Below are positions 47,902 through 56,741 of a DNA stretch of 64,000 nt, one piece after another (the stretch's first letter is position 1; every line of letters begins with the position of its first letter). The translations under genes were made by a program, and so were the position numbers. The DNA lies in assembly GCF_900115655.1 (NCBI RefSeq), contig NZ_FOXF01000007.1, positions 1 through 64,000 of the forward strand. Direction: 5' to 3'. The DNA is from Ruminobacter amylophilus (GTDB lineage: Bacteria; Pseudomonadota; Gammaproteobacteria; Enterobacterales; Succinivibrionaceae). A model generated the notes under the pieces. It was not told where the DNA came from. It did not search any database and worked only from the letters and a program-made list of their open reading frames with translations.

Positions 47902-48759
47902 ATGTCCGCTAATATTATTGACGGTAAGGCTATTGCAGCTTCCATCAGAGCAAAACTCAAAGCAGATGTAGATCAACTGGTTGCCAAAGGCAAGCGTCGT
48001 CCCGGCCTGGCCGTTATTCTGGTTGGTGAAGATCCTGCTTCTCAGATTTATGTAAAGGGCAAGAGAAAGTCATGTGAAGAAATCGGATTTGTGTCAAGTG
48101 CACACGATTTACCTGCAGATACCACGGAAGAAGAACTTTTGGCTCTTGTTGACAAGCTTAATGCAGATGATACCGTTGACGGAATTCTGGTTCAGCTTCC
48201 ATTACCTAAGCACATTGATTCAACTAAGGTTATCGAAAGAATCAAGCCTGACAAGGACGTTGACGGATTCAATCCGTATAACGTAGGTCGTCTGGCTCAG
48301 AGAATTCCTGTATTACGCCCTTGTACTCCGAAGGGAGTCATTACCCTGATCAACAGCACCGGTATCGACCTTCTCGGTAAAAACGCCGTTGTTGTCGGCG
48401 CATCCAATATCGTGGGCCGTCCTATGACTCTTGAATTCCTGCTCGCAGGCTGCACCACCATTACCACTCACAAATTCACCAAGGATCTGAGATCTTTTGT
48501 TGAACAGGCTGACGTTCTTGTTGTTGCCGTAGGCAAGCCTAACTTCATTCCTGGAGACTGGATCAAGCCTGGCGCTGTTGTTATTGACGTAGGCATCAAC
48601 CGTTTACCTGACGGGAAGATCTGCGGTGACGTTCAGTTTGATCTTGCAAAGGAAAGAGCTTCATACATCACTCCTGTTCCCGGCGGTGTAGGTCCTATGA
48701 CCATCGCTTCACTGATGGAAAACACTCTGGAAGCATACAGACTGTATCATAACGACTAA
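47902..48759 (+). CDS. folD: Methylenetetrahydrofolate dehydrogenase/cyclohydrolase
   Basis: 285 aa bifunctional enzyme of one-carbon metabolism. The catalytic Tyr/Lys region reads [15 protein letters not shown], the substrate site [12 protein letters not shown] and [11 protein letters not shown], and the NADP fold [12 protein letters not shown]; the C-terminal signature is [21 protein letters not shown] lies 6 nt before the ATG. Monocistronic. Confidence 0.98.
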   Translation: MSANIIDGKAIAASIRAKLKADVDQLVAKGKRRPGLAVILVGEDPASQIYVKGKRKSCEEIGFVSSAHDLPADTTEEELLALVDKLNADDTVDGILVQLPLPKHIDSTKVIERIKPDKDVDGFNPYNVGRLAQRIPVLRPCTPKGVITLINSTGIDLLGKNAVVVGASNIVGRPMTLEFLLAGCTTITTHKFTKDLRSFVEQADVLVVAVGKPNFIPGDWIKPGAVVIDVGINRLPDGKICGDVQFDLAKERASYITPVPGGVGPMTIASLMENTLEAYRLYHND

Positions 48760-48804
48760 TAATCCGGAGACAGCCGGACAGCAGGCGTCCCGTAACACCA
48801 TGCA

Positions 48805-48841
48805 AAGGTATAGACGGAATTACCGTTTATACCTTTTTTTA
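48805..48841 (+). terminator. folD intrinsic terminator
   Basis: GGTATA.ACGG and CCGT.TATACC form the stem with a short loop, followed by T7. Confidence 0.85.
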
Positions 48842-48865
48842 TTGTTTTCTGGTACCTGCCGGGCA

Positions 48866-48892
48866 ATAAAAAAGCAGCCACCGGCTGCTTTC
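48866..48892 (-). terminator. fabV intrinsic terminator
   Basis: On the minus strand GCAGCC pairs with GGCTGC, followed by TTTTTTATT; 25 nt beyond the stop. Confidence 0.85.
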
Positions 48893-48917
48893 TCATAATA
48901 TCAGTGACGATTACGTC

Positions 48918-50114
48918 TTAGAGGGTAATCACATCAAAATCAACTACAGGATTAACATCAGCACTGTAATCCACGTTGGCTACACCGAAACCGAAGAGCT
49001 TCAGGAAGTCAGCCTTGTAGCATTCGTAATCAGTAAGAGCCTTAAGGTTTTCAGTGGTAATCTTAGGCCACATGTCACGACAAGCGTTCTGAACCTTGTC
49101 ATCAAGTTCCCATGAGTCCATTCTGATACGGGACTTGTCATCAAGGTTGTGGTATGCAGGCTGGTTAAGTTCGGTATTGAACATTCTGAAGATATGATCA
49201 ATAACTTCTTCGTGAACGCCCTGATCCTTCATAACCTTGAAACACATTGAAATGTAGAGAGGCATTACAGGGATTGCTGATGAAGCCTGAGTGATAACAG
49301 ACTTGAGTACTGCAACATTCGCCTTGCCTGAAACACTGCCAAGCTTGGTGTTGATGGCTGCAGCCGCACGATCAAGGTCTTCCTTTGCCTTACCGAGAGT
49401 ACCGTTCCAGTAAATAGGCCAGGTAAGATCAGTACCGATGTAGCTGTAGGCTACGGTCTTGAAACCGTCAGCAAGTACGCCGGCATCAAGCAGTGCATTA
49501 ATCCAGAGTTCCCAGTCCTGACCGCCCATAACCTTAACTGTGTTGGCAATTTCTTCTTCATTTGCAGGTTCGATTTCAGCCTGAATGATTTCATCCTTGT
49601 TGGTATCAACGGCAGTGGTTCTGTAAACTTCACCGATTGGCTTGAGGGATGAACGTACGAGTTCACCTGTTGAAGGAATCTTTCTTACTGGAGAAGCCAG
49701 TGAATATACAACCATGTCAATCTGACCGAGGTCCTGCTTGATCAGCTCGATAACCTTTGCTCTGCATTCGTCTGAGAATGCATCACCGTTGATGTTCTTT
49801 GAATAAAGTCCCTTGGCCTTGGCAAACTTGTCAAATGCCGCAGCATTGTACCAGCCTGCAGTTCCGGGCTTCTTTTCAGTACCAGGCTTTTCAAAGAAAA
49901 CACCGATGGTTGCCGCACCTGAACCAAAAGCAGCACTGATTCTTGAGGCAAGACCGTATCCGGTTGAAGAACCAATAACGAGAACCTTTTTAGGACCGTT
50001 GGCAATCGGGCCCTTGCTTTCTACGTATGCTATCTGATTCTTAACGTTTTCCTCACATCCGGTTGGATGGGTAGAGGTACAGATAAAACCGCGAACTTTT
50101 GGAGTGATAATCAT
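48918..50114 (-). CDS. fabV: Trans-2-enoyl-ACP/CoA reductase FabV
   Basis: 398 aa NADH-dependent enoyl reductase of the FabV/TER family. Starts with the N-terminal segment [16 protein letters not shown], has the NAD fold [17 protein letters not shown] (about 49-65), and the family active site Tyr-x8-Lys in [13 protein letters not shown] (about 233-245). In bacteria without FabI it completes fatty-acid elongation and confers triclosan tolerance. AGAGAG precedes the ATG. Its upstream region contains an IS200/IS605-like relic. Confidence 0.96.
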   Translation of the reverse strand: MIITPKVRGFICTSTHPTGCEENVKNQIAYVESKGPIANGPKKVLVIGSSTGYGLASRISAAFGSGAATIGVFFEKPGTEKKPGTAGWYNAAAFDKFAKAKGLYSKNINGDAFSDECRAKVIELIKQDLGQIDMVVYSLASPVRKIPSTGELVRSSLKPIGEVYRTTAVDTNKDEIIQAEIEPANEEEIANTVKVMGGQDWELWINALLDAGVLADGFKTVAYSYIGTDLTWPIYWNGTLGKAKEDLDRAAAAINTKLGSVSGKANVAVLKSVITQASSAIPVMPLYISMCFKVMKDQGVHEEVIDHIFRMFNTELNQPAYHNLDDKSRIRMDSWELDDKVQNACRDMWPKITTENLKALTDYECYKADFLKLFGFGVANVDYSADVNPVVDFDVITL

Positions 50115-50721
50115 TACTTTTTCTCTCTAAATCTAATAAAAAATCTTGTTTTATTGACACACCCACAAGCCAAAGCTTGATTGGATTCTTGCTTCCACGT
50201 CCACCGATCTGCCGCATGGCTTCAGTCTTACACGGACTCCACAAGCGTAAATTCGGATATGTCCTACCCTATCATAGCTTTCATCCCTTCGGCTAAAGCC
50301 ATCGGGTTTTGAGCCTGGAGATATTTTATAAAAACAAAAGCCGTCAGAGCGTAAACATAAAAATGTCAGACCGACAGGCAATGATGAAAATTATAAAGAT
50401 AATGAGCTCTAAAAACAATAAAACCGTTCCCGATTGCTAGATCTCTCTCATGTTAATTATAAAAATATCCACACTCGGTCAGTCTGCGTGTATCCGCAAT
50501 ATCCGTACTGAGGTGACATATCCACATGTTTGAATATGAACTCCTGAATTATTAACAATGATAAAAAATGATAATTAATATAAATCATACATCTTATTAT
50601 TACCGGTCATGTGTGATACAATCACTCCCGAATTTTTAACAGTTTTATAACCTGTGCACAGCGCTTTGGAATAAAGCCTTGCACACATGTGTAAAATACA
50701 GACTTATTATCATTACCGGAA
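50115..50721. other. Intergenic region between fabV and dacB
   Basis: About 607 bp. The half next to fabV is the IS-like relic described separately. The dacB-proximal half is AT-rich with a -10-like TACAAT near 50617-50622 and no convincing -35; no gene supported there. Confidence 0.4.
50151..50310 (-). pseudogene. IS200/IS605-type TnpB C-terminal relic with hairpin
   Basis: On the minus strand a frame ending at 50151 encodes GHIRIYACGVRVRLKPCGRS and further residues before a stop, resembling the short tails after the zinc ribbon of TnpB proteins (GH.xxACGxxV pattern). Immediately upstream lies CCC-GAT-GGCTTTAGCC-GAA-GGG (50285-50306), like the subterminal hairpins of this IS family. The catalytic part of TnpB is missing, so this is at most a deletion derivative. 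Identification rests on short similarity. Confidence 0.45.
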
Positions 50722-52212
50722 ATGCTTAACTTAAAAAATATCGCTCTCAGCCTGTGTGCAACCATGCTGTTTTCAGCAGCTTCAGCTGATGAACTGAGTG
50801 AAATCAACAGCAAAATGCCGTCAGGCGCCGCCAACGGCGTGGCATACAGTTATGATGATCTGGCCTCAGTATACGGTCAGAACATGGATGACTATTACAG
50901 ACCTGCTTCAACCCAGAAGGTTATCACCGCTCTCGCCGCGCTTCTTTACCTCGGACCGAACTATCAGATAAAAACCAGACTGCTTGTTAACAACAACGCA
51001 ATTTCCTCAAACGGAAGTCTGTTTGTGAATAACGGAGTTCTCAACGGTGACATAGAACTTGAATTCCGCGGAGACCCTCAGCTTAAAAGAACCGATATCA
51101 AAAATCTTCTGGACACTCTCAGAAAAGCAGGTGTAAGAAAGATTAACGGCACGCTCTATCTCAACTACGGCTACTTTGCCGGTCATGACTATGCTGAAGG
51201 ATGGTCCTGGGACGACCTCAGCAAATGTTTTACCGCTCCTCCGGCATCAATCATCATTGACGGAAACTGCACGTCAATTCAGCTGCACGCAAAAACCATC
51301 GGAGGTCCTGTAACAGCCGTTGTTCCTGCCAACACTCCAATTACGGTGGACACCACGGAGCTGGAAGTTGTTACCGCCAGCGAATTCTACGGCGGATGTT
51401 CTCTTGACATGCAGAGAGATTCACACAACGTATACAGACTTTCAGGATGTATCCCGGTACAGAAAAAGGAACCTCTCGGAATCTCCGTTGCCATTCAGGA
51501 TCCTAACGAATGGGGGCAGAAGATCGTTTCCGGCCTCATCAGAGATCTCGGCATTACGGTCAGCGGCGGCGTAAAACTCACCCGCAAGACCAAGGGTGTA
51601 CAGATTCAGTATGCCTCATACCTCTCTCAGCCTATGCATGTAATGCTCAAGCGCTGTCTGCTGAAGAGCGTTAACATAATTGCCGACAGTGTTGCCAAAA
51701 CCATCGGCACCGTTTATTACAACAGACCTGCCAACTACTACATGTCTTCAATCGCCATCAGAAATATTCTGAAAAAGCATGACATCTACCTTGGCAACGC
51801 CACGGTAATTGACGGCTCAGGTCTTTCTCCGCACAATCTGATAACTCCGAGACAGATGCTGAACGTTCTTGAATTCATCAAGCTGCACAATGATGAAATT
51901 CACATGATAGAACTTCTTCCTGTAGCAGGTGTATCCGGAACCCTCGGCGGCCGCGGAAGTCTTATGAAAGCACCGCTTCTCAAGAACGTTACCGCCAAAA
52001 CCGGAACTATTGACGGAGTATCAAACCTTGCAGGATTTCTGAAGGACAACAAGGGAAGAACAGTACCATTCGTGTACTTTATGAACAACCTTTCATATGA
52101 TGAGAAAACCAGACAGATGATACATGCCAAACGTATCAGCAAACCTCATTATCCGCATGAAAGAATGATTCTCGAAGCGATTTACAACGAACGCAAGTTC
52201 CTTAATCCGTAA
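50722..52212 (+). CDS. dacB: D-alanyl-D-alanine carboxypeptidase/endopeptidase (PBP4 type)
   Basis: 496 aa periplasmic class C penicillin-binding protein that trims peptidoglycan cross-links. Signal peptide (1-22, cleavage near ASA-DE). Active-site motifs: STQK (about 63-66), SVN (about 316-318) and KTG (about 426-428). The inserted domains between SxxK and SxN are typical of PBP4. Ends in a strong terminator. Confidence 0.95.
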   Translation: MLNLKNIALSLCATMLFSAASADELSEINSKMPSGAANGVAYSYDDLASVYGQNMDDYYRPASTQKVITALAALLYLGPNYQIKTRLLVNNNAISSNGSLFVNNGVLNGDIELEFRGDPQLKRTDIKNLLDTLRKAGVRKINGTLYLNYGYFAGHDYAEGWSWDDLSKCFTAPPASIIIDGNCTSIQLHAKTIGGPVTAVVPANTPITVDTTELEVVTASEFYGGCSLDMQRDSHNVYRLSGCIPVQKKEPLGISVAIQDPNEWGQKIVSGLIRDLGITVSGGVKLTRKTKGVQIQYASYLSQPMHVMLKRCLLKSVNIIADSVAKTIGTVYYNRPANYYMSSIAIRNILKKHDIYLGNATVIDGSGLSPHNLITPRQMLNVLEFIKLHNDEIHMIELLPVAGVSGTLGGRGSLMKAPLLKNVTAKTGTIDGVSNLAGFLKDNKGRTVPFVYFMNNLSYDEKTRQMIHAKRISKPHYPHERMILEAIYNERKFLNP

Positions 52213-52241
52213 AATACCGAATCTTCGTACCATCAGCATGA

Positions 52242-52283
52242 AAAAGGCACAAAGATAAAATTACCCATCTTTGTGCCTTTTTG
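52242..52283 (+). terminator. dacB intrinsic terminator
   Basis: AAAGGCACAAAGAT pairs with ATCTTTGTGCCTTT around a 10-nt loop, ending in a T run. Confidence 0.9.
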
Positions 52284-52442
52284 TAATATAATGAACCTTA
52301 CTACCTTTTATTTTAAGAAACACGACCGTACTCTTAAATAGGGTTATCGAAACATGTTCCGTACGGATCTCCTCTGTGAATAAAAGTGAGGTGCTCCCCG
52401 GAAATGTTGGTTTTACGAATACAAGATAAATAAAGATAAAAC

Positions 52443-53657
52443 ATGAATATCATAGATAAGTCACATAAGCTTGATAACGTTTGCTACGACATCAGAGGCA
52501 AGGTTCATATCGAAGCACGAAGAATGGAAGACGAGGGCCAGAGAATTCTTAAGCTGAATATCGGCAATCTCGCCACTTTCGGTTTTGAAACTCCTGAAGA
52601 AATTGTTAAGGACGTGGTTCTCAACATCAATGCCGGTCAGGGGTATTGCGATTCCAAAGGTATTTTTTCGGCGCGCAAGGCCATCGCCCAGCATTATCAG
52701 CAGAAAGGACTTCGTCAGATTGAGCTTGATGATATCTTTATCGGCAACGGTGCTTCAGAACTTATCGTTCAGTCAATGCAGGCACTGCTGAACAACGGAG
52801 ACGAGGTTCTGGTTCCTGCTCCGGACTATCCTTTATGGACTGCCGCCATCAACTTAAGCGGCGGACGTGCCGTTCACTACATCTGCGACGAACAGTCAGA
52901 CTGGTATCCGGATCTTGAGGACATCAAGAAGAAGATCACCCCGAGAACCAGAGGTATTGTTCTCATCAACCCTAACAATCCTACCGGCGCGGTTTATTCA
53001 ACCGATCTGCTGCTGGCTCTCATCGAAATCGCCCGCCAGAATAATCTGATTATTTTCGCTGACGAAATCTATGACAAGATTCTTTACGATGATATCGCCC
53101 ACCACAGTATCTGCACCCTCTGTGACGACGTGCTCGTGCTTACCTTCAACGGTCTGTCAAAAGCATACCGCGCATGCGGATTCAGACAGGGATGGATGAT
53201 CATCAGCGGTCCTAAGCAGTACGCCAAGGACTACATTCAGGGGCTCAACATTCTCGCCTCCATGAGACTGTGTGCCAACGTACCGATGCAGTTTGCCATT
53301 CAGACGGCGCTCGGAGGATATCAGAGTATCAATGAACTCATCATTCCGGGCGGAAGATTACGCCGTCAGAGAGATCTGGCCTACGAATTAATCAACTCCA
53401 TCCCTGGAGTAAGCTGCGTGAAACCTAAGGGAGCCCTGTACATGTTCCCTCGTATCGATCCTAAGGTTCACAAGATCAAGGATGACCAGAAGATGGTTCT
53501 TGATCTGCTTAAGCAGGAAAAGATGCTCATCGTTCAGGGTACCGGATTCAACTGGCCGGCTCCGGATCATTTCCGCATCACCTTCCTGCCTCAGGAAGAA
53601 GTGATTCAGGATGCATGCACCAGACTCCAGAGATTCCTGAAGACCTACAGACAGTAA
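52443..53657 (+). CDS. alaA: Glutamate-pyruvate aminotransferase AlaA
   Basis: 404 aa fold-type I PLP aminotransferase that makes alanine from pyruvate and glutamate. PLP lysine is in FNGLSKAYRACGFRQGW; other family segments are LNIGNLATFGFETPEEI and NPNNPTGAVY. Same family and same neighbour (yfbR) as E. coli yfbQ-yfbR. The ribosome-binding site is weak. Confidence 0.94.
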   Translation: MNIIDKSHKLDNVCYDIRGKVHIEARRMEDEGQRILKLNIGNLATFGFETPEEIVKDVVLNINAGQGYCDSKGIFSARKAIAQHYQQKGLRQIELDDIFIGNGASELIVQSMQALLNNGDEVLVPAPDYPLWTAAINLSGGRAVHYICDEQSDWYPDLEDIKKKITPRTRGIVLINPNNPTGAVYSTDLLLALIEIARQNNLIIFADEIYDKILYDDIAHHSICTLCDDVLVLTFNGLSKAYRACGFRQGWMIISGPKQYAKDYIQGLNILASMRLCANVPMQFAIQTALGGYQSINELIIPGGRLRRQRDLAYELINSIPGVSCVKPKGALYMFPRIDPKVHKIKDDQKMVLDLLKQEKMLIVQGTGFNWPAPDHFRITFLPQEEVIQDACTRLQRFLKTYRQ

Positions 53658-53679
53658 ACATGTATTTATAAATACCTGA

Positions 53680-53713
53680 TAAGCCCTGAATCATATGATT
53701 CGGGGCTTTTTTA
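53680..53713 (+). terminator. alaA intrinsic terminator
   Basis: AAGCCC.GAATCAT pairs with ATGATTC.GGGCTT, followed by TTTTTA, so yfbR probably needs its own promoter. Confidence 0.88.
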
Positions 53714-53784
53714 TACATCGGCAGCAAAATTATCCCCGAAAACAAAATATAATGATCAGGATAATTGATTTTAAGGGAGCTTCT

Positions 53785-54405
53785 ATGAAAAGCACATTCC
53801 TGGCGTGGATTACACGTATGCCTCTTATTAAGAGATGGTCACTGATGCACAGCTTCAGAGAGGAAAACATTTCAGAACACAGTCACATGGTGGCGGTAAT
53901 TGCGCATCTTATCTGTTCCGTATCAAACGAATATTTCGGAACGAATCTCAATGCGGACAAGGCATCAACACTGGCTCTGTTTCATGAAATATCGGAAACC
54001 AAACTGCAGGATCTGAATTCAAAAACCAAATACCAGACTCCTGAATTCACCAGACAGTTCAAGATTCTTGAGCATATTGCCGAAACCGAATGCGTGAACA
54101 CCCTGCCGGAAAAACTCCGCAGAATATACGCCCCGCTGATTATTCAGAACGAAACCGACGAGGAATACCGTAGAATCGTAAAATATGCGGATGTTATTGC
54201 AGCTTACGTTAAAACCCTGGAAGAACAGCGCTTCAACAATAATGAATTCGCCCATGTCAGACAGACCATGCATGCCAGGGTAACCGAAATATGCAGCCAG
54301 AATCCTGCCGTAAAAATGGTTGTGGATACTTTTATCTCCAGCTGCATCTGTTCACTGGACGAACTTACCGGCATTGACCGTGACAACGGATTTAACGGCA
54401 ATTAA
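53785..54405 (+). CDS. yfbR: YfbR-like 5'-deoxynucleotidase with altered HD motif
   Basis: 206 aa HD-fold phosphohydrolase; E. coli YfbR dephosphorylates dNMPs. Aligned by eye, the metal ligands are His32 (ENISEHS), His67, then Glu68 in place of the usual Asp (LALFHEISE), and Asp136 (KYADVIAAY). Arg17-Trp18 of the substrate pocket is kept. The change from HD to HE is conservative but unusual, so activity or metal choice may differ. GGGAG lies 5 nt before the chosen ATG; the frame runs 30 codons further upstream without homology. Confidence 0.85.
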   Translation: MKSTFLAWITRMPLIKRWSLMHSFREENISEHSHMVAVIAHLICSVSNEYFGTNLNADKASTLALFHEISETKLQDLNSKTKYQTPEFTRQFKILEHIAETECVNTLPEKLRRIYAPLIIQNETDEEYRRIVKYADVIAAYVKTLEEQRFNNNEFAHVRQTMHARVTEICSQNPAVKMVVDTFISSCICSLDELTGIDRDNGFNGN

Positions 54406-54410
54406 GAGTT

Positions 54411-54439
54411 TTTACGAAGATCTGTCCATCTGGTATAAA
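54411..54439 (+). promoter_or_regulatory. Promoter-like pair after yfbR
   Basis: TTTACG (54411-54416), 17-bp spacer, TATAAA (54434-54439), starting 6 bp after the yfbR stop and about 60 bp before a terminator. Confidence 0.4.
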
Positions 54440-54445
54440 TTATGC

Positions 54446-54529
54446 TTGATATTTAAATGAACACGTTTAATAACGTTTTTGGTTTTGTTATCTTTTTTGT
54501 GGATGTAATTTTTTGCATCCACTTTTTTT
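54446..54529 (+). ncRNA. Candidate small RNA of about 84 nt (or yfbR 3' UTR)
   Basis: Lies between the promoter-like pair and a strong terminator. It has an inner ATAAC/GTTAT hairpin with a U-rich loop and a 3' terminator hairpin. Could equally be the yfbR 3' end or a leader attenuator for the DUF4357 gene. Confidence 0.3.
54499..54529 (+). terminator. Intrinsic terminator downstream of yfbR
   Basis: GTGGATG and GCATCCAC stem with a T-rich loop, followed by T7. Confidence 0.85.
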
Positions 54530-54677
54530 ATCAAAGAACATTTTCTCGGTTTCCAGTTTCCCATAATCCTCTGCATACATCTTTGGCTTCATTTCCGGCT
54601 CCCCCGATATTTTTTAAATTTTAAATAGCTTATTACGCTTAAAAATGAGAAAATTATAAAAAATTAGGAATGAAATC

Positions 54678-55172
54678 ATGAGCAGAGATGACAAGGTATC
54701 GTTTATCGTAGACAGTAACGGCAGAAAGACCCATGCGGTTATTCCCATGGATGCTTATCAGGAGATTCTGAATCTGCAGACCATACTGAAATCCAGCTTT
54801 GAGCTAGACGAAAAGGAGACTTACTACTTTTCCGTCAAGGGAGTTAACGCGTCCGGTTTTCCAGTCGGCAAACGCTCCACTCCAAGCTTCATGCTCAATA
54901 AAGGTTCAATGATTTCACCAAAATGTGCAAATTCCTTACGTCAGCAGGTTGTGGACATCAGAAACGTGCTTATCGAAAACGGCACCATGTCCTATGACAG
55001 CAAACTCAACTGCTACATACTTAATGAAAGCTACATGACCACCAGTCCCAGCTTTGCGGCCTCTCTGGTTGCCGGCAACAACAGAAGCGGACTGGATGTA
55101 TGGACCACCAAGGACGGCTACTCCCTGAAAGATTCAGGATACGGTCCTCACGGAAAGGAAGAACAGTTTTAA
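54678..55172 (+). CDS. DUF4357 protein with antitoxin-like N terminus
   Basis: 164 aa. Residues 1-40 (KVSFIVDSNGRKTHAVIPMD then AYQEIL) look like the strand-helix start of Phd/YefM-type antitoxin or prevent-host-death proteins. The C-terminal half matches DUF4357: CANSLRQQVVDIRNVLIENG, a YILNESYMTTSPSFAASLVAG segment (quoted in part: MTTSPSFAASLVAG), and LDVWTTKDGYSLKD. No toxin gene flanks it. Function unknown; DNA or RNA binding is inference. Confidence 0.65.
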   Translation: MSRDDKVSFIVDSNGRKTHAVIPMDAYQEILNLQTILKSSFELDEKETYYFSVKGVNASGFPVGKRSTPSFMLNKGSMISPKCANSLRQQVVDIRNVLIENGTMSYDSKLNCYILNESYMTTSPSFAASLVAGNNRSGLDVWTTKDGYSLKDSGYGPHGKEEQF

Positions 55173-55293
55173 GACATCCGTTCCGTGACATCGATTCGCA
55201 GCCAGTTAGGTTTGAATAAAACTTAACGAACCTGCCGTAAATTCAGATTTATTGTTCACATGACATTTTTGTGAAAAGAGAGAAAAAATACAA

Positions 55294-56607
55294 ATGGCAT
55301 CATATTCTTTATCGTCTTTCAAAATCAGATTGATAAACTCAATTCTTTTTGAGAATTTTAACAAGGACGTTCCTTTAGACCGTGTCTACGCAAATCATTT
55401 CAGGAAAATCAAGCTGGAACCTCAGGAACAGTCTCTCATCATTGATCTGGTTAACGACCTCATCAAAAGACTGAACTACTATTCTTTCATTGCAGGTTAC
55501 AACAAGCCTAAAGACGGCAGAAGACATATCAATAAATTAATCTGTGCACTTCATGTCGAAAACAAGTGGCCTGTGCCTAAGGGATTGTCAGACTGTGATG
55601 ATTTCAGTGAAAAACAGGCAAAGATCAGAAAGGAGCAGGCAAAAGAGATTCCTAACCTGAAATACGGATGTCCTGAATGGCTGGATCTCCTGGGTAAAAA
55701 GGAACTCGGCGACAGATGGGAAAAAGAAAAGATTGCTCTCAGCAGAAAACCTGACCGCTACATCAGAGTCAACACTCTGAAGGTAACCAAGGAACAGCTC
55801 TGTCAGATGCTGAGTGCTGCCAGAATCAAATATGAAGTCTGTGAAAACAGTGAAGATGCCCTCAGAATAACCAGCAACACCGATCTTTTCAAAACCCAGA
55901 TGTTCAAGGACGGTTTCTTTGAACAGCAGGATGCTGGTTCACAGGAAATCTCTCCGTTCCTGCAGGTAAAACCCGGCTTGAGGGTAATTGACGCCTGTGC
56001 GGGAGCAGGAGGCAAGACTCTTCATCTGGCCGCCCTCATGAAGGGTAAAGGCGTAATCATTGCCATGGATGACAAGGACTGGAAGCTTCAGGCTCTCCGT
56101 GAAAGAGCCAAAAGAGCAGGAGCATTCAATATTGAAACCAGACACATTGATTCTCCGAAGGTAATCAAGAAACTTAAGGCTCAGGCTGATCGCGTTCTGC
56201 TCGACGTACCGTGTTCAGGCACCGGTGTTCTCAAGAGAAACTTCGACACCAAATGGAGTGACAACAGCAACGACATCAGGGAACTGACCGCCATTCAGGC
56301 AGACATCATCGACAGATATTCACAGATGACCAGGCCAGGCGGAATTCTGGTTTACTCCACCTGCAGTATTCTGCCTATGGAAAATCAGAACCAGATTGAG
56401 ACCTTCCTTAAAAACCATACTGAATTCGTTCTTGAAGATCAGAAAACCGTATATCCTTCAGAAGGCGGTGACGGTTTCTTCATGGCCAGAATGAGAAGAC
56501 TGACGGAAGAGGAAGCGGCAGCCCGCGACAGTGATGCCGAAAACGAATCTCAGTCTGCAGCAGAAGCACCTGCAGAGGAAAATACCGCAGAAACATCTGA
56601 TGAATAA
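55294..56607 (+). CDS. RsmB/RsmF-family RNA (cytosine-C5) methyltransferase
   Basis: 437 aa. N-terminal NusB-like helical domain (about 1-130), then a Rossmann methyltransferase with SAM motif VIDACAGAGGKTLHLAALM, motif IV LLDVPCSGTGVLKRN and motif VI VYSTCSILPMEN, giving the two catalytic cysteines of the Nop2/Sun family. A tail of about 30 Glu/Ala/Ser residues (about 407-437) is atypical and probably disordered. It lacks a clear ribosome-binding site. Whether it is RsmB itself (m5C967) or a relative is not settled by sequence alone. Confidence 0.88.
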   Translation: MASYSLSSFKIRLINSILFENFNKDVPLDRVYANHFRKIKLEPQEQSLIIDLVNDLIKRLNYYSFIAGYNKPKDGRRHINKLICALHVENKWPVPKGLSDCDDFSEKQAKIRKEQAKEIPNLKYGCPEWLDLLGKKELGDRWEKEKIALSRKPDRYIRVNTLKVTKEQLCQMLSAARIKYEVCENSEDALRITSNTDLFKTQMFKDGFFEQQDAGSQEISPFLQVKPGLRVIDACAGAGGKTLHLAALMKGKGVIIAMDDKDWKLQALRERAKRAGAFNIETRHIDSPKVIKKLKAQADRVLLDVPCSGTGVLKRNFDTKWSDNSNDIRELTAIQADIIDRYSQMTRPGGILVYSTCSILPMENQNQIETFLKNHTEFVLEDQKTVYPSEGGDGFFMARMRRLTEEEAAARDSDAENESQSAAEAPAEENTAETSDE

Positions 56608-56652
56608 TCGTTACTTCTCCGCACGTACTGATTCGTGAAGGATGTTCACAGC

Positions 56653-56695
56653 AAAAAGCCTGTTTCCGGATACGGAAACAGGCTTTGATTTTTCA
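56653..56695 (+). terminator. Terminator of the methyltransferase gene
   Basis: AAAGCCTGTTTCCG pairs with CGGAAACAGGCTTT, followed by GATTTTT. Confidence 0.88.
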
Positions 56696-56697
56696 GA

Positions 56698-56730
56698 AAA
56701 CAGACCTGAAATCATCTCAAGATTTCAGGT
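56698..56730 (-). terminator. deaD terminator
   Basis: On the minus strand ACCTGAAATC pairs with GATTTCAGGT, followed by CTGTTTTC; 11 nt beyond the stop. Confidence 0.7.
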
Positions 56731-56741
56731 ACTGTCCTTGA

